From Clostridium sp. (lineage in GTDB: Bacteria; Bacillota; Clostridia; Lachnospirales; Lachnospiraceae): DNA of 64,000 bases. The notes beneath the pieces were generated by a model, which worked only from the letters and a program-made list of their open reading frames with translations, searched no databases and was not told the DNA's origin. Of the stretch, positions 33,517 to 43,700 are shown one piece after another (within the stretch, counting starts at the first letter, position 1; each line of letters opens with the position of its first letter). Made by a program: the position numbers and the translations under genes. The stretch is taken from positions 1 through 64,000 of the forward strand of contig JAISOV010000006.1 in assembly GCA_031275405.1 (NCBI GenBank), written 5' to 3'.

Positions 33517-34452
33517 ATGGAGGGAAAAGAATTTCGTTTTCTGATTACAAAGGAGCTGGCAAAACAGAGGGTCGATAAGTGTGTTTCTTCTGTGGAGGAA
33601 TCGCTCTCCCGTTCTTATCTGCAGCAGCTGATTGAAATGAACCTGGTATCGGTAAACGGTCAGTCGGTGAAAAGCAGCTACCAGGTCAAAGCGGGAGATG
33701 AGGTCTGTTTTGTGCTGCCGGAACCGGCGTCGATGGAGGTGTGTCCGGAAGAGATTCCGCTGGACATTTTATATGAAGACTCTGATGTGATCGTGGTAAA
33801 CAAACCAAAAGGGATGGTCGTCCATCCGGCGGCGGGACATCTGAGCCATACCCTGGTCAACGCTCTGCTGTACCACTGCGGAAAAGAGCTGTCCGGTATC
33901 AACGGCGTACTGCGTCCGGGGATCGTCCACCGTATCGACCGTGACACTACCGGCTCGCTGATCGTATGCAAAAATGATTTTTCCCACCATGAAATAGCCA
34001 AACAGCTCAAAAAGCATACCGTCACCAGACGTTACCACGCCATCTGTCAAGGGATTCTGGAAGAAGACGAGGGAACGATCCGCAGATCCATCGGAAGGCA
34101 CCCCACGGAACGGATCAAGATGGCAGTGAATGAAAAGAACGGGAAAGATGCCGTTACGCACTTTAAGGTGCTGCAGCGTTTCCCTGCCTGTACCTACATC
34201 GAATGTGTCCTGGAAACCGGGAGGACACACCAGATACGGGTACATATGGCAAGTATCGGGCATCCGCTTTTGGGCGATGTGCTTTATTCCGGAGGGAAGC
34301 CGCCCATGAAGCTGCGCGGGCAGACCCTCCACGCGAAGACCCTAGGTTTTCACCATCCCAGGACAGGGGAATATATGGAACTGGATGCTCCTTTGCCGGA
34401 GTATTTTTTACATCTGCTGGAGATTCTAAAGGAAAGGAACTTCTTTTTTTGA
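33517..34452 (+). CDS. rluD: RluD-family 23S rRNA pseudouridine synthase
   Basis: This 311-residue protein has an N-terminal S4 domain (KQRVDKCVSSVEESLSRSYLQQLIEMNLVSVNGQ) and a catalytic domain with the motif HRIDRDTTGSLIVCKN, where the Asp after HRI is the nucleophile. The later ETGRTHQIRVHMASIGHPLLGD is also characteristic of the RluA/RluD family. The natural target is probably helix 69 of 23S rRNA. It is paired with lspA as in most Bacillota. No strong terminator is seen, but a promoter begins right behind the stop codon. Confidence 0.93.
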   Translation: MEGKEFRFLITKELAKQRVDKCVSSVEESLSRSYLQQLIEMNLVSVNGQSVKSSYQVKAGDEVCFVLPEPASMEVCPEEIPLDILYEDSDVIVVNKPKGMVVHPAAGHLSHTLVNALLYHCGKELSGINGVLRPGIVHRIDRDTTGSLIVCKNDFSHHEIAKQLKKHTVTRRYHAICQGILEEDEGTIRRSIGRHPTERIKMAVNEKNGKDAVTHFKVLQRFPACTYIECVLETGRTHQIRVHMASIGHPLLGDVLYSGGKPPMKLRGQTLHAKTLGFHHPRTGEYMELDAPLPEYFLHLLEILKERNFFF

Positions 34453-34481
34453 TTGTTTTTTTCTGGAATATCCCGTATAAT
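34453..34481 (+). promoter_or_regulatory. Sigma-A promoter of the cytidylate-kinase-like gene
   Basis: TTGTTT (34453-34458), a 17-bp spacer and TATAAT (34476-34481); the same sequence pair as the promoter at 28457. A GCGCCG/CGGCGC hairpin follows in the leader at about 34494-34511. Confidence 0.75.
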
Positions 34482-34565
34482 AAAAACAGGTAGGCGCCGT
34501 CCGGGCGGCGCGTTGTTGCTGCTCAGCAAAGGCAGCTGGTCACCAAGTGGAAAGAGGGTGCAGGG

Positions 34566-35216
34566 ATGGAGACGATTATTACGATAGGGCGGCAGTTCGG
34601 TTCGGGCGGCCGGGAGATCGGTGAAAAAGTGGCGGAGTACTTCGGCGTTCCATGCTATGACAAGGAGCTGCTGAGCAGGGCGGCAAAAGAAAGCGGATTC
34701 TGTGAGGAGATGATCCAGAACCACGACGAGCGGCCGACCAATTCTTTTCTCTACAACCTGGTGATGGACACTTATTCCTTTGGTTATAACGCCTCCTCTT
34801 TTGTGGATATGCCCATCAGCCACAAGGTCTTTCTGGCGCAGTTCGACACGATCAAGAAAGTCGCGGACGAAGGCCCTTGCGTGATCGTGGGGCGGTGCGC
34901 GGATTACGCGCTGGCAGGCTATCGAAACAGCATCCACCTCTTTATCTTTGGCGACGAGGAAACCAAGGTCAGCCGTATCATGAAGAAGTACAGCCTGACG
35001 GAACAGAAAGCTAAGGAGATGATCACCAAGAAAGACAAGCAGAGGCAGAGCTATTACAATTATTATTCTTCCAAAAAATGGGGGCGTGCGGACAGCTATG
35101 ATTTATGTATCAACAGCAGCGTGCTGGGAGTGGACACAACGGTGAAGCTGATCACGCAGTATGTGGAGGATTTTGAGAAAGTTCGCGGCAGCCGGCAGAC
35201 ATTCCCGGGCGGGTGA
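34566..35216 (+). CDS. Cytidylate-kinase-like family protein
   Basis: This 216-residue P-loop kinase of the Cytidylate_kin2 type begins METIITIGRQFGSGGREIGEKVAE, where GRQFGSGGREIG is the modified P-loop typical of this group. VIVGRCADYAL and the lid-like KKDKQRQSYYNYYSSKKWG follow, with the DxYDLCINSS block near the C-terminus. These proteins differ from true CMP kinase (cmk), and their substrate is unproven. The gene has its own promoter and is monocistronic. Confidence 0.85.
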   Translation: METIITIGRQFGSGGREIGEKVAEYFGVPCYDKELLSRAAKESGFCEEMIQNHDERPTNSFLYNLVMDTYSFGYNASSFVDMPISHKVFLAQFDTIKKVADEGPCVIVGRCADYALAGYRNSIHLFIFGDEETKVSRIMKKYSLTEQKAKEMITKKDKQRQSYYNYYSSKKWGRADSYDLCINSSVLGVDTTVKLITQYVEDFEKVRGSRQTFPGG

Positions 35217-35269
35217 ACGGCGCCTGCCTGGCAGGGTCGGCTGGGCAGTGACATTTCTTTTTTTTAGGC

Positions 35270-35298
35270 TTGATTTTTAGGAATCTCTTTAGTATAGT
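35270..35298 (+). promoter_or_regulatory. Sigma-A promoter of the plsX-acpP-rnc-smc-ftsY unit
   Basis: TTGATT (35270-35275), a 17-bp spacer and TATAGT (35293-35298), giving a leader of about 110 nt before plsX. No FapR-like operator is obvious. Confidence 0.7.
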
Positions 35299-35413
35299 AT
35301 AGCGTGAAAGGTGTGAAGCTGTAAAAAAGCCATGCAATTCCCTATGTGGGCAGCGGTAAGCGGTATCGCAGATCCATTCTTGGTATTGCCAGGGCGGGCG
35401 GATAGGAGCGGAA

Positions 35414-36406
35414 ATGGTAAATGTGGCGGTAGACGCCATGGGCGGCGACAATGCCCCGGATCAGATCGTCAAGGGCGCGGTGGAAGCGGTGAATCAGGAT
35501 CAGAGGGTGAAAGTATTCCTAACGGGACGGGAAGCCGCGCTCCGGGAAGAACTGGGGAAGCATACATACCCGGCGCGGCAGGTGGAGCTGGTACCCGCCG
35601 AGGAAGTGATCGAGACGGCGGAACCTCCCGTCATGGCGATCCGCCGGAAAAAGGACTCTTCCATCGTGAAAGCCCTGCAATTGGTGAAAGACGGAACCTG
35701 CGCTGCTTTTGTTTCCGCCGGAAGCACCGGGGCGGTACTGGTAGGCGCCCACGTCATCGTAGGGCGCATGGAAGGGGTGGAACGTCCTCCGCTGGCTCCC
35801 TTGGTTCCCACGGCAAAAGGCGTCAGCCTGCTTCTGGACTGCGGGGCAAACGTCGATGCCAGACCCTCACATCTGGTGCAATTTGCCAAGATAGGGAGCG
35901 TTTATATGGAGCATATTATGGGAGTAAGGGAACCTAAGGTAGGGATCGTGAACATCGGCGCGGAAGAGGAAAAAGGGAATGCCCTGGTCAAGGAGACCTT
36001 TCCTCTGCTGAAAAACTGTAAGGATCTCCATTTTGTAGGCAGCGTCGAGGCCAGGGAGATACCATTCGGCGCGGTGGACGTGGTAGTCTGCGAAGCGTTT
36101 GTGGGGAACGTCATCCTGAAGATGTATGAAGGGGTGGGAGCCGTTCTGCTGAGCAAGGTCAAGGAAGGGATGCTCACTTCCCTGCGCAGCAGGATCGGAG
36201 CCTTTCTGGTCAGGCCGGCGCTGAAAGAAGCCCTGAAAGTCTTCCAGCTGGAGGAATACGGCGGGGCCCCTCTGCTGGGGCTGAACGGACTGGTGATCAA
36301 GACCCATGGAAGCAGCAAGGCTGTGGAGATCAAAAATTCCATCTTGCAGTGCGTCGCCTACCAAGAGCAGGGAATCAACGAAAAAATGAAAGAAAAAATC
36401 AGCTGA
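35414..36406 (+). CDS. plsX: Phosphate acyltransferase PlsX
   Basis: This 330-residue enzyme makes acyl-phosphate from acyl-ACP for phospholipid synthesis. Family blocks are VAVDAMGGDNAP at the N-terminus, SAGSTGAVLVGA (about 97-108), LLDCGANVDARP and IVNIGAEEEKGN. The glycine-rich phosphate loops and the metal site are intact. The ribosome site is AGGAGCGG. It heads the conserved plsX-acpP-rnc-smc-ftsY gene order, which joins membrane lipid synthesis with RNA processing and chromosome organisation. Confidence 0.96.
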   Translation: MVNVAVDAMGGDNAPDQIVKGAVEAVNQDQRVKVFLTGREAALREELGKHTYPARQVELVPAEEVIETAEPPVMAIRRKKDSSIVKALQLVKDGTCAAFVSAGSTGAVLVGAHVIVGRMEGVERPPLAPLVPTAKGVSLLLDCGANVDARPSHLVQFAKIGSVYMEHIMGVREPKVGIVNIGAEEEKGNALVKETFPLLKNCKDLHFVGSVEAREIPFGAVDVVVCEAFVGNVILKMYEGVGAVLLSKVKEGMLTSLRSRIGAFLVRPALKEALKVFQLEEYGGAPLLGLNGLVIKTHGSSKAVEIKNSILQCVAYQEQGINEKMKEKIS

Positions 36407-36476
36407 CGGGAAGAGCGGCGGATCAACGAAAAAGGAAAGAAACAGGAGCTGACCGAAAGAGAAGGAAGGAACAGGT

Positions 36477-36707
36477 ATGATATTTGAAAAGTTAAAAAAG
36501 GTGATTGCGGAGGTTCTGAATGTCGATCCGGAGGAAATTTCTTTCACAAGCACATTTATGGACGACTTGGGAGCGGATTCTCTGGATGTGTTCCAGATCG
36601 TTATGGGGATCGAGGAGGAATTTGACATTGAAATCCCGGCGGAAGCCGCGGAGAAGATTTCCACTGTCGAGGAAGCCGTAGAATTGATCAAGAGCGTCAT
36701 GAATTAA
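36477..36707 (+). CDS. acpP: Acyl carrier protein
   Basis: This 76-residue acidic four-helix protein carries its 4'-phosphopantetheine attachment serine, Ser35, in the motif GADSLD. Length and charge are standard. It supplies acyl-ACP to PlsX and to fatty acid synthesis. A strong hairpin terminator follows, yet rnc comes next, so rnc is probably transcribed from partial read-through or its own start. Confidence 0.97.
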   Translation: MIFEKLKKVIAEVLNVDPEEISFTSTFMDDLGADSLDVFQIVMGIEEEFDIEIPAEAAEKISTVEEAVELIKSVMN

Positions 36708-36720
36708 ATTCCGAACCGGC

Positions 36721-36754
36721 AAGTATTCCTGAATTTCATGATTCGGGAATACTT
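36721..36754 (+). terminator. Intrinsic terminator after acpP
   Basis: AAGTATTCCTGAAT (36721-36734) pairs with ATTCGGGAATACTT (36741-36754) with one G-T pair, followed by TGTTTTTGTTT. It lies inside the plsX-rnc gene string and would reduce downstream transcription. Confidence 0.85.
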
Positions 36755-36756
36755 TG

Positions 36757-36804
36757 TTTTTGTTTCATAGGAAATTCCTCCGGAATTCCCTATGAAACAA
36801 AAAG
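36757..36804. repeat. Second long hairpin before rnc
   Basis: TTTTTGTTTCATAGG-AATTCC pairs with GGAATTCCCTATGAAACAAAAA, 20 or more pairs with one mismatch and a tiny loop. Being nearly symmetric with T and A runs at the ends it could terminate in both directions, or be an RNase III substrate in the leader of the RNase III gene itself. Confidence 0.75.
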
Positions 36805-36873
36805 CCCTCCGGGTGGAGAAGCACTGCGGCGGCGAAGATGCCGCTTTTTGTTCTGGTCGCGAAAGGACGGAGT

Positions 36874-37605
36874 ATGCAGAAACAGGAGCAGCTGAAAGCC
36901 CTAGAGAAAAAAATCGAATACCGTTTCCGGGATCCCGCGCTTCTGCTACAGGCGATTACGCACAGTTCCTATACGAACGAACAGAAGATCAACCGGACGA
37001 AAAACTATGAACGCCTGGAATTCTTAGGGGATGCCGTGCTGGAGATGGTGACGAGCGCGTTCCTGTTCCGGAGACATCCGGAGCTGCCGGAGGGGGAGCT
37101 GAGCAGACTGAGGGCCTCTTTGGTCTGCGAGCCATCTTTAGCGTTCTGTGCCAAGGAGCTGGGTCTCGGGAAGTTCCTGCTCCTGGGGAAAGGGGAGGAA
37201 AGCACCGGAGGGCGCCGGAGGGCTTCCATTACCTCGGACGTCCTGGAAGCCCTGATCGGCGCGGTCTATTTAGACGGAGGACTGACGGCGGCACAGGATT
37301 TCATCTACCGTTTCGTGCTGTCCGAACCGGAGCAGAAACAGCTGTTCTCCGACAGCAAGACCCATCTGCAGGAACTGCTCCAGGGAATGTTCCATAAGGA
37401 CTGCGAGTACCGCTTGGTAGGGGAGAACGGCCCGGAACATGACAAGACCTTTGTGGCGGAAGTCCTGATGGACGGAAATGTGATCGGTACAGGGGAGGGG
37501 CGAACCAAAAAGGCGGCGCAGCAGCAGGCGGCCTATCAGGCCCTGCTGGCATGTCAAGATGACAAGACAATAGGTGAATCGCACACCTTTCACACGTTAC
37601 CATGA
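36874..37605 (+). CDS. rnc: Ribonuclease III
   Basis: The protein has 243 residues from ATG 36874 (MQKQEQLKALEKKI), chosen because AAAGGA lies 6 nt upstream; an in-frame ATG at 36838 is less well placed. The catalytic signature YERLEFLGDAVLE and the second acidic block SDVLEALIGAVYLDGG are present, followed by a C-terminal dsRNA-binding domain (KTHLQELLQGM … GRTKKAAQQQAAYQALL). It processes rRNA and cuts double-stranded RNA. A long perfect hairpin lies about 70 bp upstream, a layout seen in autoregulated rnc genes (inference). Confidence 0.96.
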   Translation: MQKQEQLKALEKKIEYRFRDPALLLQAITHSSYTNEQKINRTKNYERLEFLGDAVLEMVTSAFLFRRHPELPEGELSRLRASLVCEPSLAFCAKELGLGKFLLLGKGEESTGGRRRASITSDVLEALIGAVYLDGGLTAAQDFIYRFVLSEPEQKQLFSDSKTHLQELLQGMFHKDCEYRLVGENGPEHDKTFVAEVLMDGNVIGTGEGRTKKAAQQQAAYQALLACQDDKTIGESHTFHTLP

Positions 37606-37620
37606 GATTGGAGCGCGCCC

Positions 37621-40600
37621 ATGTACTTAAAAAGCATTGAAATCCAAGGATTCAAATCCTTTGCCCATAAAATCAGCTTTCAGTTCCACAACGGGATCAC
37701 CGGGATCGTCGGACCCAACGGAAGCGGCAAGAGCAACGTCGCCGACGCGGTGCGCTGGGTGCTGGGGGAACAGAGGGTCAAACAGCTTCGCGGGTCGAAT
37801 ATGCAGGACGTCATCTTCTCCGGAACGGAAGCCCGCAGGCCTTTCAGTTATGCCTATGTGGCGATCACCCTGGACAACCGCGACCGTCAGCTTGCCACCT
37901 CTTACGAGGAAGTGACCGTGGCCAGGCGGATCTACCGTTCCGGGGAGAGCGAATACCTCATGAACGGTTCCGCCTGTAAGCTCAAAGACATCAACGAGCT
38001 GTTCTATGATACCGGGATCGGCAAAGAAGGCTATTCCATCATCGGACAGGGACAGATCGACAAGATCTTAAGCGAGAAACCGGGGGAACGGCGGGAGCTG
38101 TTTGACGAAGCCGTGGGGATCGTAAAGTTCAAGCGCAGGAAAGCCGCCACCCAGCAGAAACTGGAGAACGAGAAGCTGAACCTGGTACGGGTGAAGGACA
38201 TTCTGTCCGAGCTGGGGAAGCAGATCGAACCGCTTGAGAAACGTTCCGAAGTGGCGAGGGCCTACTTAAAGAAGCGGGAAAACTTAAAGAAGCTTGACGC
38301 CCACATTTTTTTACTGGAAAACAACCGGCTGAAAGGGGAGCTGAAAGTCTTAGAGGAAAACCATCGGCTGGTCAGCGGCGAATTACGGGAAGCCGGGGAG
38401 CGGCAGGAGGGTGTGAAGCGGGACTATGAGCGCACCGCCGCGCAGCTGGAAGCTTTGGACGAAGCCATCGACAAAGCCCGGAGCCAGCTGACGGACACCG
38501 GCCTGATGAGGGGCAGGCTGGAGGGGCAGATCAATGTCCTGAAAGAACAGATCCGTTCCGCCGAAGCCAGCGCGGCCCATCTGAACAGCCGCAAGGCCAA
38601 GGTGGCGGAAGAAACAGAGGAAAAGAGCCGGGAGAGGGAAGGAGTCCGAAAAAGAAGGGAGGAAATCGACCTTGCCCTCCGGGAACAGACGGTTTTTCGG
38701 GAGGAAGCCAAAGCCGCGCTGGAACAGGCGCAGGAAGAAGTGGCCGGGCTGAATCAAAAAATCGAAGCCGGAAAAAATATCATCATCGAAGAACTGAACA
38801 AAAAAGCCGTTATCCGCTCGAAGCTGGGGCGGCTGGACACCATGATGGAACAGGCGGGCATCCGCAGATCCCAGCTGCATTCCCGGCTGCTTCGCGCCAG
38901 GAGCGACGAAGCGGTCAGGGAAAAGACCGTAAAACGCTGGGAGGAAGCATTTTCCGGTATTGGCAGGGAGCTGCTCGCCATGCGCGAAACGGAAAAGCAG
39001 AAGCAGGAAGCCCTCGACGGCATCCGAGGGAAGCTGACCGCAAAAGACGCGGAGCTTCGCGGCGCGCAGACCTTATATCATCAGGAGAAGTCCAGGCTGG
39101 ACGCTTTTCTCAACATGGCGGAACGTTATGACGGCTACGGCGGCAGCATTCAGAAAGTGATGGAGCGGAAAGACCGGGAAAAAGGGATCCATGGCGTCAT
39201 CGCGGACATCATCCAGACACAGAAGGAATACGAGATCGCCATCGAGACGGCATTAGGCGGGAACATCCAGAACATTGTTACCGACAGCGAGGAAACCGCC
39301 AAGCGGATGATCCGCTACCTAAAGGAGAATCGGTTCGGACGCGCTACCTTCCTTCCCCTGACCGGGGTGAGCCGTCCGCAGGAGTTTGCCCGCCCGAGGA
39401 TCTTACAGGAAACAGGGGTGATCGGCCTGGCGCATGAGCTGGTACAGGTGGAAGAGCAGTACCGGAACGTGGCAAAAAGCCTGCTCGGGCGTATCCTCGT
39501 AGTAGACCATGTGGATCATGCCATCCAGATCGCCCGCAGATCCGGGTTCAGCGTCCGGATGGTTACTTTGGAAGGGGAACTGTTCCAGCCTGGCGGAGCC
39601 ATCAGCGGCGGCGCGTTCAAAAACAGCAGCAGTCTGCTCAGCCGCCGCAGGGAGATCGAGGAACTGACCGGACAAGTCAACGCACGCCTTCTGGAAATTG
39701 ACCGGATCGGTAAGGAAATCGAGGAGATCAAAACCGGACGCAATCAGCTTCGGGCGCAGCTGGAAGCGTTAAAAGCGGATATGCAGAGGAAGTCCATCGA
39801 GCAGAACACGGCGCGCCTGGGTTTAAGCCAGTCCAGAGAGCGTATGGACGAAGAAGCGCAGGACTTCCAGTCGTTACAGAAAGAAGAAGGAGAGATCGCG
39901 GCCCAGATTCTGGAGATTACAGAAGAAAAGGCCTCCATTCAGAAGGAACTGGCGCGGAGCGAGGAACTGGAAAAGACGACCAAAAAACAGATTGCAGGAT
40001 ACCAGGAAAGCTTAAAAGAAAAGCGCGTCTTAGAATCGGAAGCCGCCACGGCCGCCGCACAGTGGGAACTGAAAACGCAGAAGACCTGTCAGACACGGGA
40101 ATTTTACCAGACCGATGAAGAACGTATGGAAGAAGAACTCCGGCGTTTCGGCTCCGAAGCGGAGGAAATCGCTCACGCGCTGCTGCGTCACGGCGAGGAA
40201 GTGGAGCATAAGCAGCGGGAGATCCTGGAGCTTCAGGCGACCATCGATGCTTCCCAGGAGGAGCAGACACAGCATCAGGAACGGTTGCGGCAGGACAGCT
40301 TGCGCCGGGAAGAACTGAGCGCGAAGCAGAAAGACTTTTTCCGTACCCGGGAAGAAATCTCCCAGGCACTGGCGGCACTGGACAGAGAGTCCTACCGCCT
40401 GAACGCGCGGAAGGAAAAACTCGAAGAGACCATAGAGAGCCAGATCCACTATATGTGGGAGGAATACGAGCTGACCCTCCGAGACGCCATGCTGCTTGGC
40501 TCCGCGCCGGCGGCGAGTCTTGCCGCCATGAAAACGGAGGTCGCCGCCCTGCGGGAGCAGATCCGAAAGCTTGGGAATGTGGATGTCAACGCCATCGAGG

Positions 40601-41229
40601 ATTACAGGAACCTGATGGAACGCTATACGTTCCTAAAGACCCAGCACGACGATCTGGTGGAAGCGCAGAAGAATCTGGAAGACATCGTGCAGGAACTGGA
40701 CGGAGCCATGCGTAAGCAGTTCCAGGAAAAGTTTTCCAAGATCGGTCGAGAGTTCGACCGGGTCTTCCAGGAACTGTTCGGCGGCGGCAAAGCCATCCTG
40801 GAGCTGATGGAGGAGGAAGACCTTCTGGAGGCGGGGATCCGGGTCATCGCGCAGCCTCCCGGCAAGAAAGTACAGAATATGATGCAGCTGTCCGGCGGCG
40901 AAAAAGCCCTGACGGCGATTTCCCTGCTGTTCGCCATCCAGAACCTGAAACCCTCGCCGTTCTGCCTGCTGGATGAAATCGAAGCCACGCTGGATGAATC
41001 CAACGTCAGCCGATTTGCGAAATATTTACATAAACTGACCCGCAGCACACAGTTTATCATCATCACCCACAGGCGCGGAACGATGGAACAGGCAGACCGG
41101 CTGTACGGCATTACCATGCAGGAAAAAGGGGTATCCACGCTGGTGAGCGTCAGCCTGATGGAAAAGGAGCTGGAAAAGGAAATTCAAAAAGGAAACGGAA
41201 AAAAGAAAGCGGAATCGGACGGGGTATAA
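37621..41229 (+). CDS. smc: Chromosome segregation ATPase SMC
   Basis: This 1202-residue protein has the N-terminal Walker [10 protein letters not shown] (about 32-40). Two long coiled-coil arms (about 165-505 and 660-1010, rich in Glu, Lys, Gln, Arg) are separated by the hinge (about 520-650, [34 protein letters not shown]). The C-terminal ATPase half has signature [17 protein letters not shown] and Walker [17 protein letters not shown]. It organises the chromosome with ScpA/ScpB. It starts 15 bp after rnc and ends 1 bp before ftsY, the usual Firmicutes arrangement. Confidence 0.97.
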   Translation: MYLKSIEIQGFKSFAHKISFQFHNGITGIVGPNGSGKSNVADAVRWVLGEQRVKQLRGSNMQDVIFSGTEARRPFSYAYVAITLDNRDRQLATSYEEVTVARRIYRSGESEYLMNGSACKLKDINELFYDTGIGKEGYSIIGQGQIDKILSEKPGERRELFDEAVGIVKFKRRKAATQQKLENEKLNLVRVKDILSELGKQIEPLEKRSEVARAYLKKRENLKKLDAHIFLLENNRLKGELKVLEENHRLVSGELREAGERQEGVKRDYERTAAQLEALDEAIDKARSQLTDTGLMRGRLEGQINVLKEQIRSAEASAAHLNSRKAKVAEETEEKSREREGVRKRREEIDLALREQTVFREEAKAALEQAQEEVAGLNQKIEAGKNIIIEELNKKAVIRSKLGRLDTMMEQAGIRRSQLHSRLLRARSDEAVREKTVKRWEEAFSGIGRELLAMRETEKQKQEALDGIRGKLTAKDAELRGAQTLYHQEKSRLDAFLNMAERYDGYGGSIQKVMERKDREKGIHGVIADIIQTQKEYEIAIETALGGNIQNIVTDSEETAKRMIRYLKENRFGRATFLPLTGVSRPQEFARPRILQETGVIGLAHELVQVEEQYRNVAKSLLGRILVVDHVDHAIQIARRSGFSVRMVTLEGELFQPGGAISGGAFKNSSSLLSRRREIEELTGQVNARLLEIDRIGKEIEEIKTGRNQLRAQLEALKADMQRKSIEQNTARLGLSQSRERMDEEAQDFQSLQKEEGEIAAQILEITEEKASIQKELARSEELEKTTKKQIAGYQESLKEKRVLESEAATAAAQWELKTQKTCQTREFYQTDEERMEEELRRFGSEAEEIAHALLRHGEEVEHKQREILELQATIDASQEEQTQHQERLRQDSLRREELSAKQKDFFRTREEISQALAALDRESYRLNARKEKLEETIESQIHYMWEEYELTLRDAMLLGSAPAASLAAMKTEVAALREQIRKLGNVDVNAIEDYRNLMERYTFLKTQHDDLVEAQKNLEDIVQELDGAMRKQFQEKFSKIGREFDRVFQELFGGGKAILELMEEEDLLEAGIRVIAQPPGKKVQNMMQLSGGEKALTAISLLFAIQNLKPSPFCLLDEIEATLDESNVSRFAKYLHKLTRSTQFIIITHRRGTMEQADRLYGITMQEKGVSTLVSVSLMEKELEKEIQKGNGKKKAESDGV

Positions 41230-41230
41230 A

Positions 41231-42211
41231 ATGAGCGAGGAAAAGAGGGGCTTTTTTGCCCGGCTGAAAAAAGGCCTGACCAAGACCAGGGAAAATATCG
41301 TGAAAGGAATCGACAGCGTGTTGGGCGGCTTTACCGCTATAGACGACGATTTCTATGAGGAACTGGAAGAAATCCTCATTATGGGCGACATCGGGGTGAA
41401 CGCCACCGCGTCCATCGTGGAGCGGCTGAAACGGCAGATCAAAGAACAGCGGTTAAAGGAGCCGAGCCAGTGCAAACAGCTGCTGATAGAAAGCATCAAA
41501 GAACAGATGAGGGTGGGCGAAAACGCTTATCCTTTTGAAACCGAGCAGTCCGTCATCTTAGTGATCGGAGTGAACGGCGTGGGGAAGACCACTTCCGTAG
41601 GCAAACTGGCGGGAATGATGAAAGAGGGCGGCAGGAAAGTGCTGATCGCGGCGGCGGACACTTTTCGGGCGGCGGCGGGGGAACAGCTGGAGGAATGGGC
41701 GAAACGGGCGGGCGTGGACATGGTGGGCGGCAAAGAGGGCGCGGATCCGGCGAGCGTGGTGTTCGACGCGGTGAATGCCGCTAAGGCCCGCCATGTAGAC
41801 GTCCTGCTGATCGATACCGCAGGGCGACTCCATAACAAAAAGAACCTGATGGAAGAGCTAAAAAAGATGAACCGTATCATTGACAAGGAATTCCCCCGTG
41901 CGCACCGGGAAAACCTGATCGTACTGGACGGCGCCACCGGGCAGAATGCCCTGGCGCAGGCGAGGGAGTTCGGGGAAGCGGCACAGCTGTCGGGGATCAT
42001 CCTGACTAAGATGGACGGAACCGCCAAAGGCGGAATCGCGGTCGCCATCCAGTCGGAGCTTCATGTTCCGGTGAAGTACATCGGAGTCGGTGAAACCATT
42101 GAGGATCTGCAGAAATTCCATCCGGACGAATTCGTGAACGCCTTATTCGATCTGGGCAGGGAACAGGACAGCGCGGGACAGGCGGACAGAAGACAGGACG
42201 GCGAGAGATAG
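41231..42211 (+). CDS. ftsY: Signal recognition particle receptor FtsY
   Basis: This 326-residue SRP-type GTPase has an N domain (residues 1-~95), G1 GVNGVGKTTSVGKL, G2-I-box DTFRAAAGEQL, G3 LLIDTAGRLHNKKNLMEEL, G4 TKMDGTAKGG and the C-terminal closing GVGETIEDLQKFHPDEFVNALF. It docks ribosome-SRP complexes at the membrane with Ffh (gene at 45426). About 15 residues beyond the conserved end are polar (GREQDSAGQADRRQDGER) and encoded by repetitive GGACAGG-rich DNA that continues into the intergenic gap. Confidence 0.97.
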   Translation: MSEEKRGFFARLKKGLTKTRENIVKGIDSVLGGFTAIDDDFYEELEEILIMGDIGVNATASIVERLKRQIKEQRLKEPSQCKQLLIESIKEQMRVGENAYPFETEQSVILVIGVNGVGKTTSVGKLAGMMKEGGRKVLIAAADTFRAAAGEQLEEWAKRAGVDMVGGKEGADPASVVFDAVNAAKARHVDVLLIDTAGRLHNKKNLMEELKKMNRIIDKEFPRAHRENLIVLDGATGQNALAQAREFGEAAQLSGIILTKMDGTAKGGIAVAIQSELHVPVKYIGVGETIEDLQKFHPDEFVNALFDLGREQDSAGQADRRQDGER

Positions 42212-42267
42212 ACAGCAAGGGACAGGCGGCAGGGAACAGGAAAGAGAGGAACAGGAGGGAACCGGGA

Positions 42268-43515
42268 ATGAACCAAGAGATGCTGACGCTGGAGAAGTTT
42301 GAGGAAGCTTCGGAGGCGGTCAAGAAAGTCACGTTGGAAACGAAACTGATCTACAGCGATTCTTTCAGCAGGCAGACCGGGAACAGGGTCTACCTGAAAC
42401 CCGAGAACATGCAGTTCACCGGAGCCTATAAACTGCGGGGCGCCTACTATAAGATCAGCACTCTGGCGCCGGAGGAAAGGCAGAAAGGGCTGATCACCGC
42501 TTCCGCCGGGAACCATGCCCAGGGGGTCGCCTACGCGGCAAGCGCTTACGGGGTAAAAGCGGTCATCGTCATGCCGACCACCACGCCGCTGATCAAGGTG
42601 AACCACACGAAAAGCTATGGGGCGGAAGTAGTGCTTTACGGGGATCTGTATGACGAAGCCTGTGAAAAAGCCTATGAGCTGGCGGAAAAACACGGCTACA
42701 CGTTTATCCATCCTTTTGACGACCTCACCGTGGCGACCGGGCAGGGAACGATCGCCATGGAGATCTTCCAGGAGCTTCCTCTGGTGGAATACATACTGGT
42801 TCCCGTCGGAGGCGGCGGACTGGCTACCGGAGTGGCGGTGCTTTCCAAGCTGCTGAACCCTAAGATCCACGTCATCGGGGTGGAACCGGCCGGCGCCAAC
42901 TGTATGCAGGAATCCTTGAATGCGGGCGAGGTCGTCACGCTCCCTTCCGTCAATACCATCGCGGACGGCACGGCGGTCAAGACGCCCGGCTCCCTGCTGT
43001 TCCCCTATATCCGCAGCCACCTGGACGACCTTCTGACCGTGGAAGACGAGGAACTGGTCGTAGCGTTCCTGGATATGGTGGAGAACCATAAGATGGTCGT
43101 TGAAAATTCCGGGCTGCTCACCGTGGCGGCGCTGAAGCACTTGGGCTGCAAAGGGAAGAAAGTGGTTTCCATCTTAAGCGGCGGCAACATGGACGTCATC
43201 ACCATGTCTTCCGTGGTGAAACAAGGGATGATCCTGCGCGACCGTATCTTCACGGTTTCCGTCCTGCTTCCGGACAAGCCCGGCGAACTCTGCCGGGTAG
43301 CCGCTATCTTAGCAGAGGAAAACGGAAATGTGGTGAAACTGGAACACAACCAGTTTGTATCCACCAACCGCAACGCCGCGGTGGAACTGCGTATTACCTT
43401 GGAAGCCTACGGCACCGAACATAAGAGACAGATCATGAAAGCTTTGGAAGTCAACGCATACAGGCCCAAAGAAGTCAAGACGGAGGGGTACAAGCCGAAG
43501 CTGACGCAGGTGTAG
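42268..43515 (+). CDS. ilvA: Threonine ammonia-lyase (threonine dehydratase) with ACT domain
   Basis: This 415-residue PLP enzyme deaminates threonine to 2-oxobutyrate, the first step towards isoleucine. The cofactor lysine is in FTGAYKLRGAYYK, SAGNHAQG binds the phosphate and GGGGLATGV closes the site. The C-terminal ~85 residues form one ACT-like domain (VSVLLPDKPGELCRVAAILAEENGNVVKLEHNQ), the shorter form typical of Gram-positive and catabolic types, so feedback control may differ from the two-ACT enzyme of E. coli. AGGAGGG precedes the start. A stable hairpin follows the stop codon. Confidence 0.94.
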   Translation: MNQEMLTLEKFEEASEAVKKVTLETKLIYSDSFSRQTGNRVYLKPENMQFTGAYKLRGAYYKISTLAPEERQKGLITASAGNHAQGVAYAASAYGVKAVIVMPTTTPLIKVNHTKSYGAEVVLYGDLYDEACEKAYELAEKHGYTFIHPFDDLTVATGQGTIAMEIFQELPLVEYILVPVGGGGLATGVAVLSKLLNPKIHVIGVEPAGANCMQESLNAGEVVTLPSVNTIADGTAVKTPGSLLFPYIRSHLDDLLTVEDEELVVAFLDMVENHKMVVENSGLLTVAALKHLGCKGKKVVSILSGGNMDVITMSSVVKQGMILRDRIFTVSVLLPDKPGELCRVAAILAEENGNVVKLEHNQFVSTNRNAAVELRITLEAYGTEHKRQIMKALEVNAYRPKEVKTEGYKPKLTQV

Positions 43516-43522
43516 AAGGTAC

Positions 43523-43549
43523 CCTTCCGCAAGCAGACCTTGCGGAAGG
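43523..43549 (+). terminator. Hairpin after ilvA
   Basis: CCTTCCGCAAG (43523-43533) pairs perfectly with CTTGCGGAAGG (43539-43549), loop CAGAC. It starts 7 bp after the ilvA stop. No T tract follows, so it may protect the 3' end rather than terminate. Confidence 0.55.
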
Positions 43550-43700
43550 TGTTCAACAGACCTTGCCGGCCGCGTTGGGCAGGGCCAGAGCCGGGCGGCT
43601 GCCTTGCGGCAGCTGCGGAAACTCCGGTTTTTTACGGGAAATCCGGGGATACTAACAGGGATACTATTTGATATTCTTTTGAGAAAGAAGCTGCTTTACG

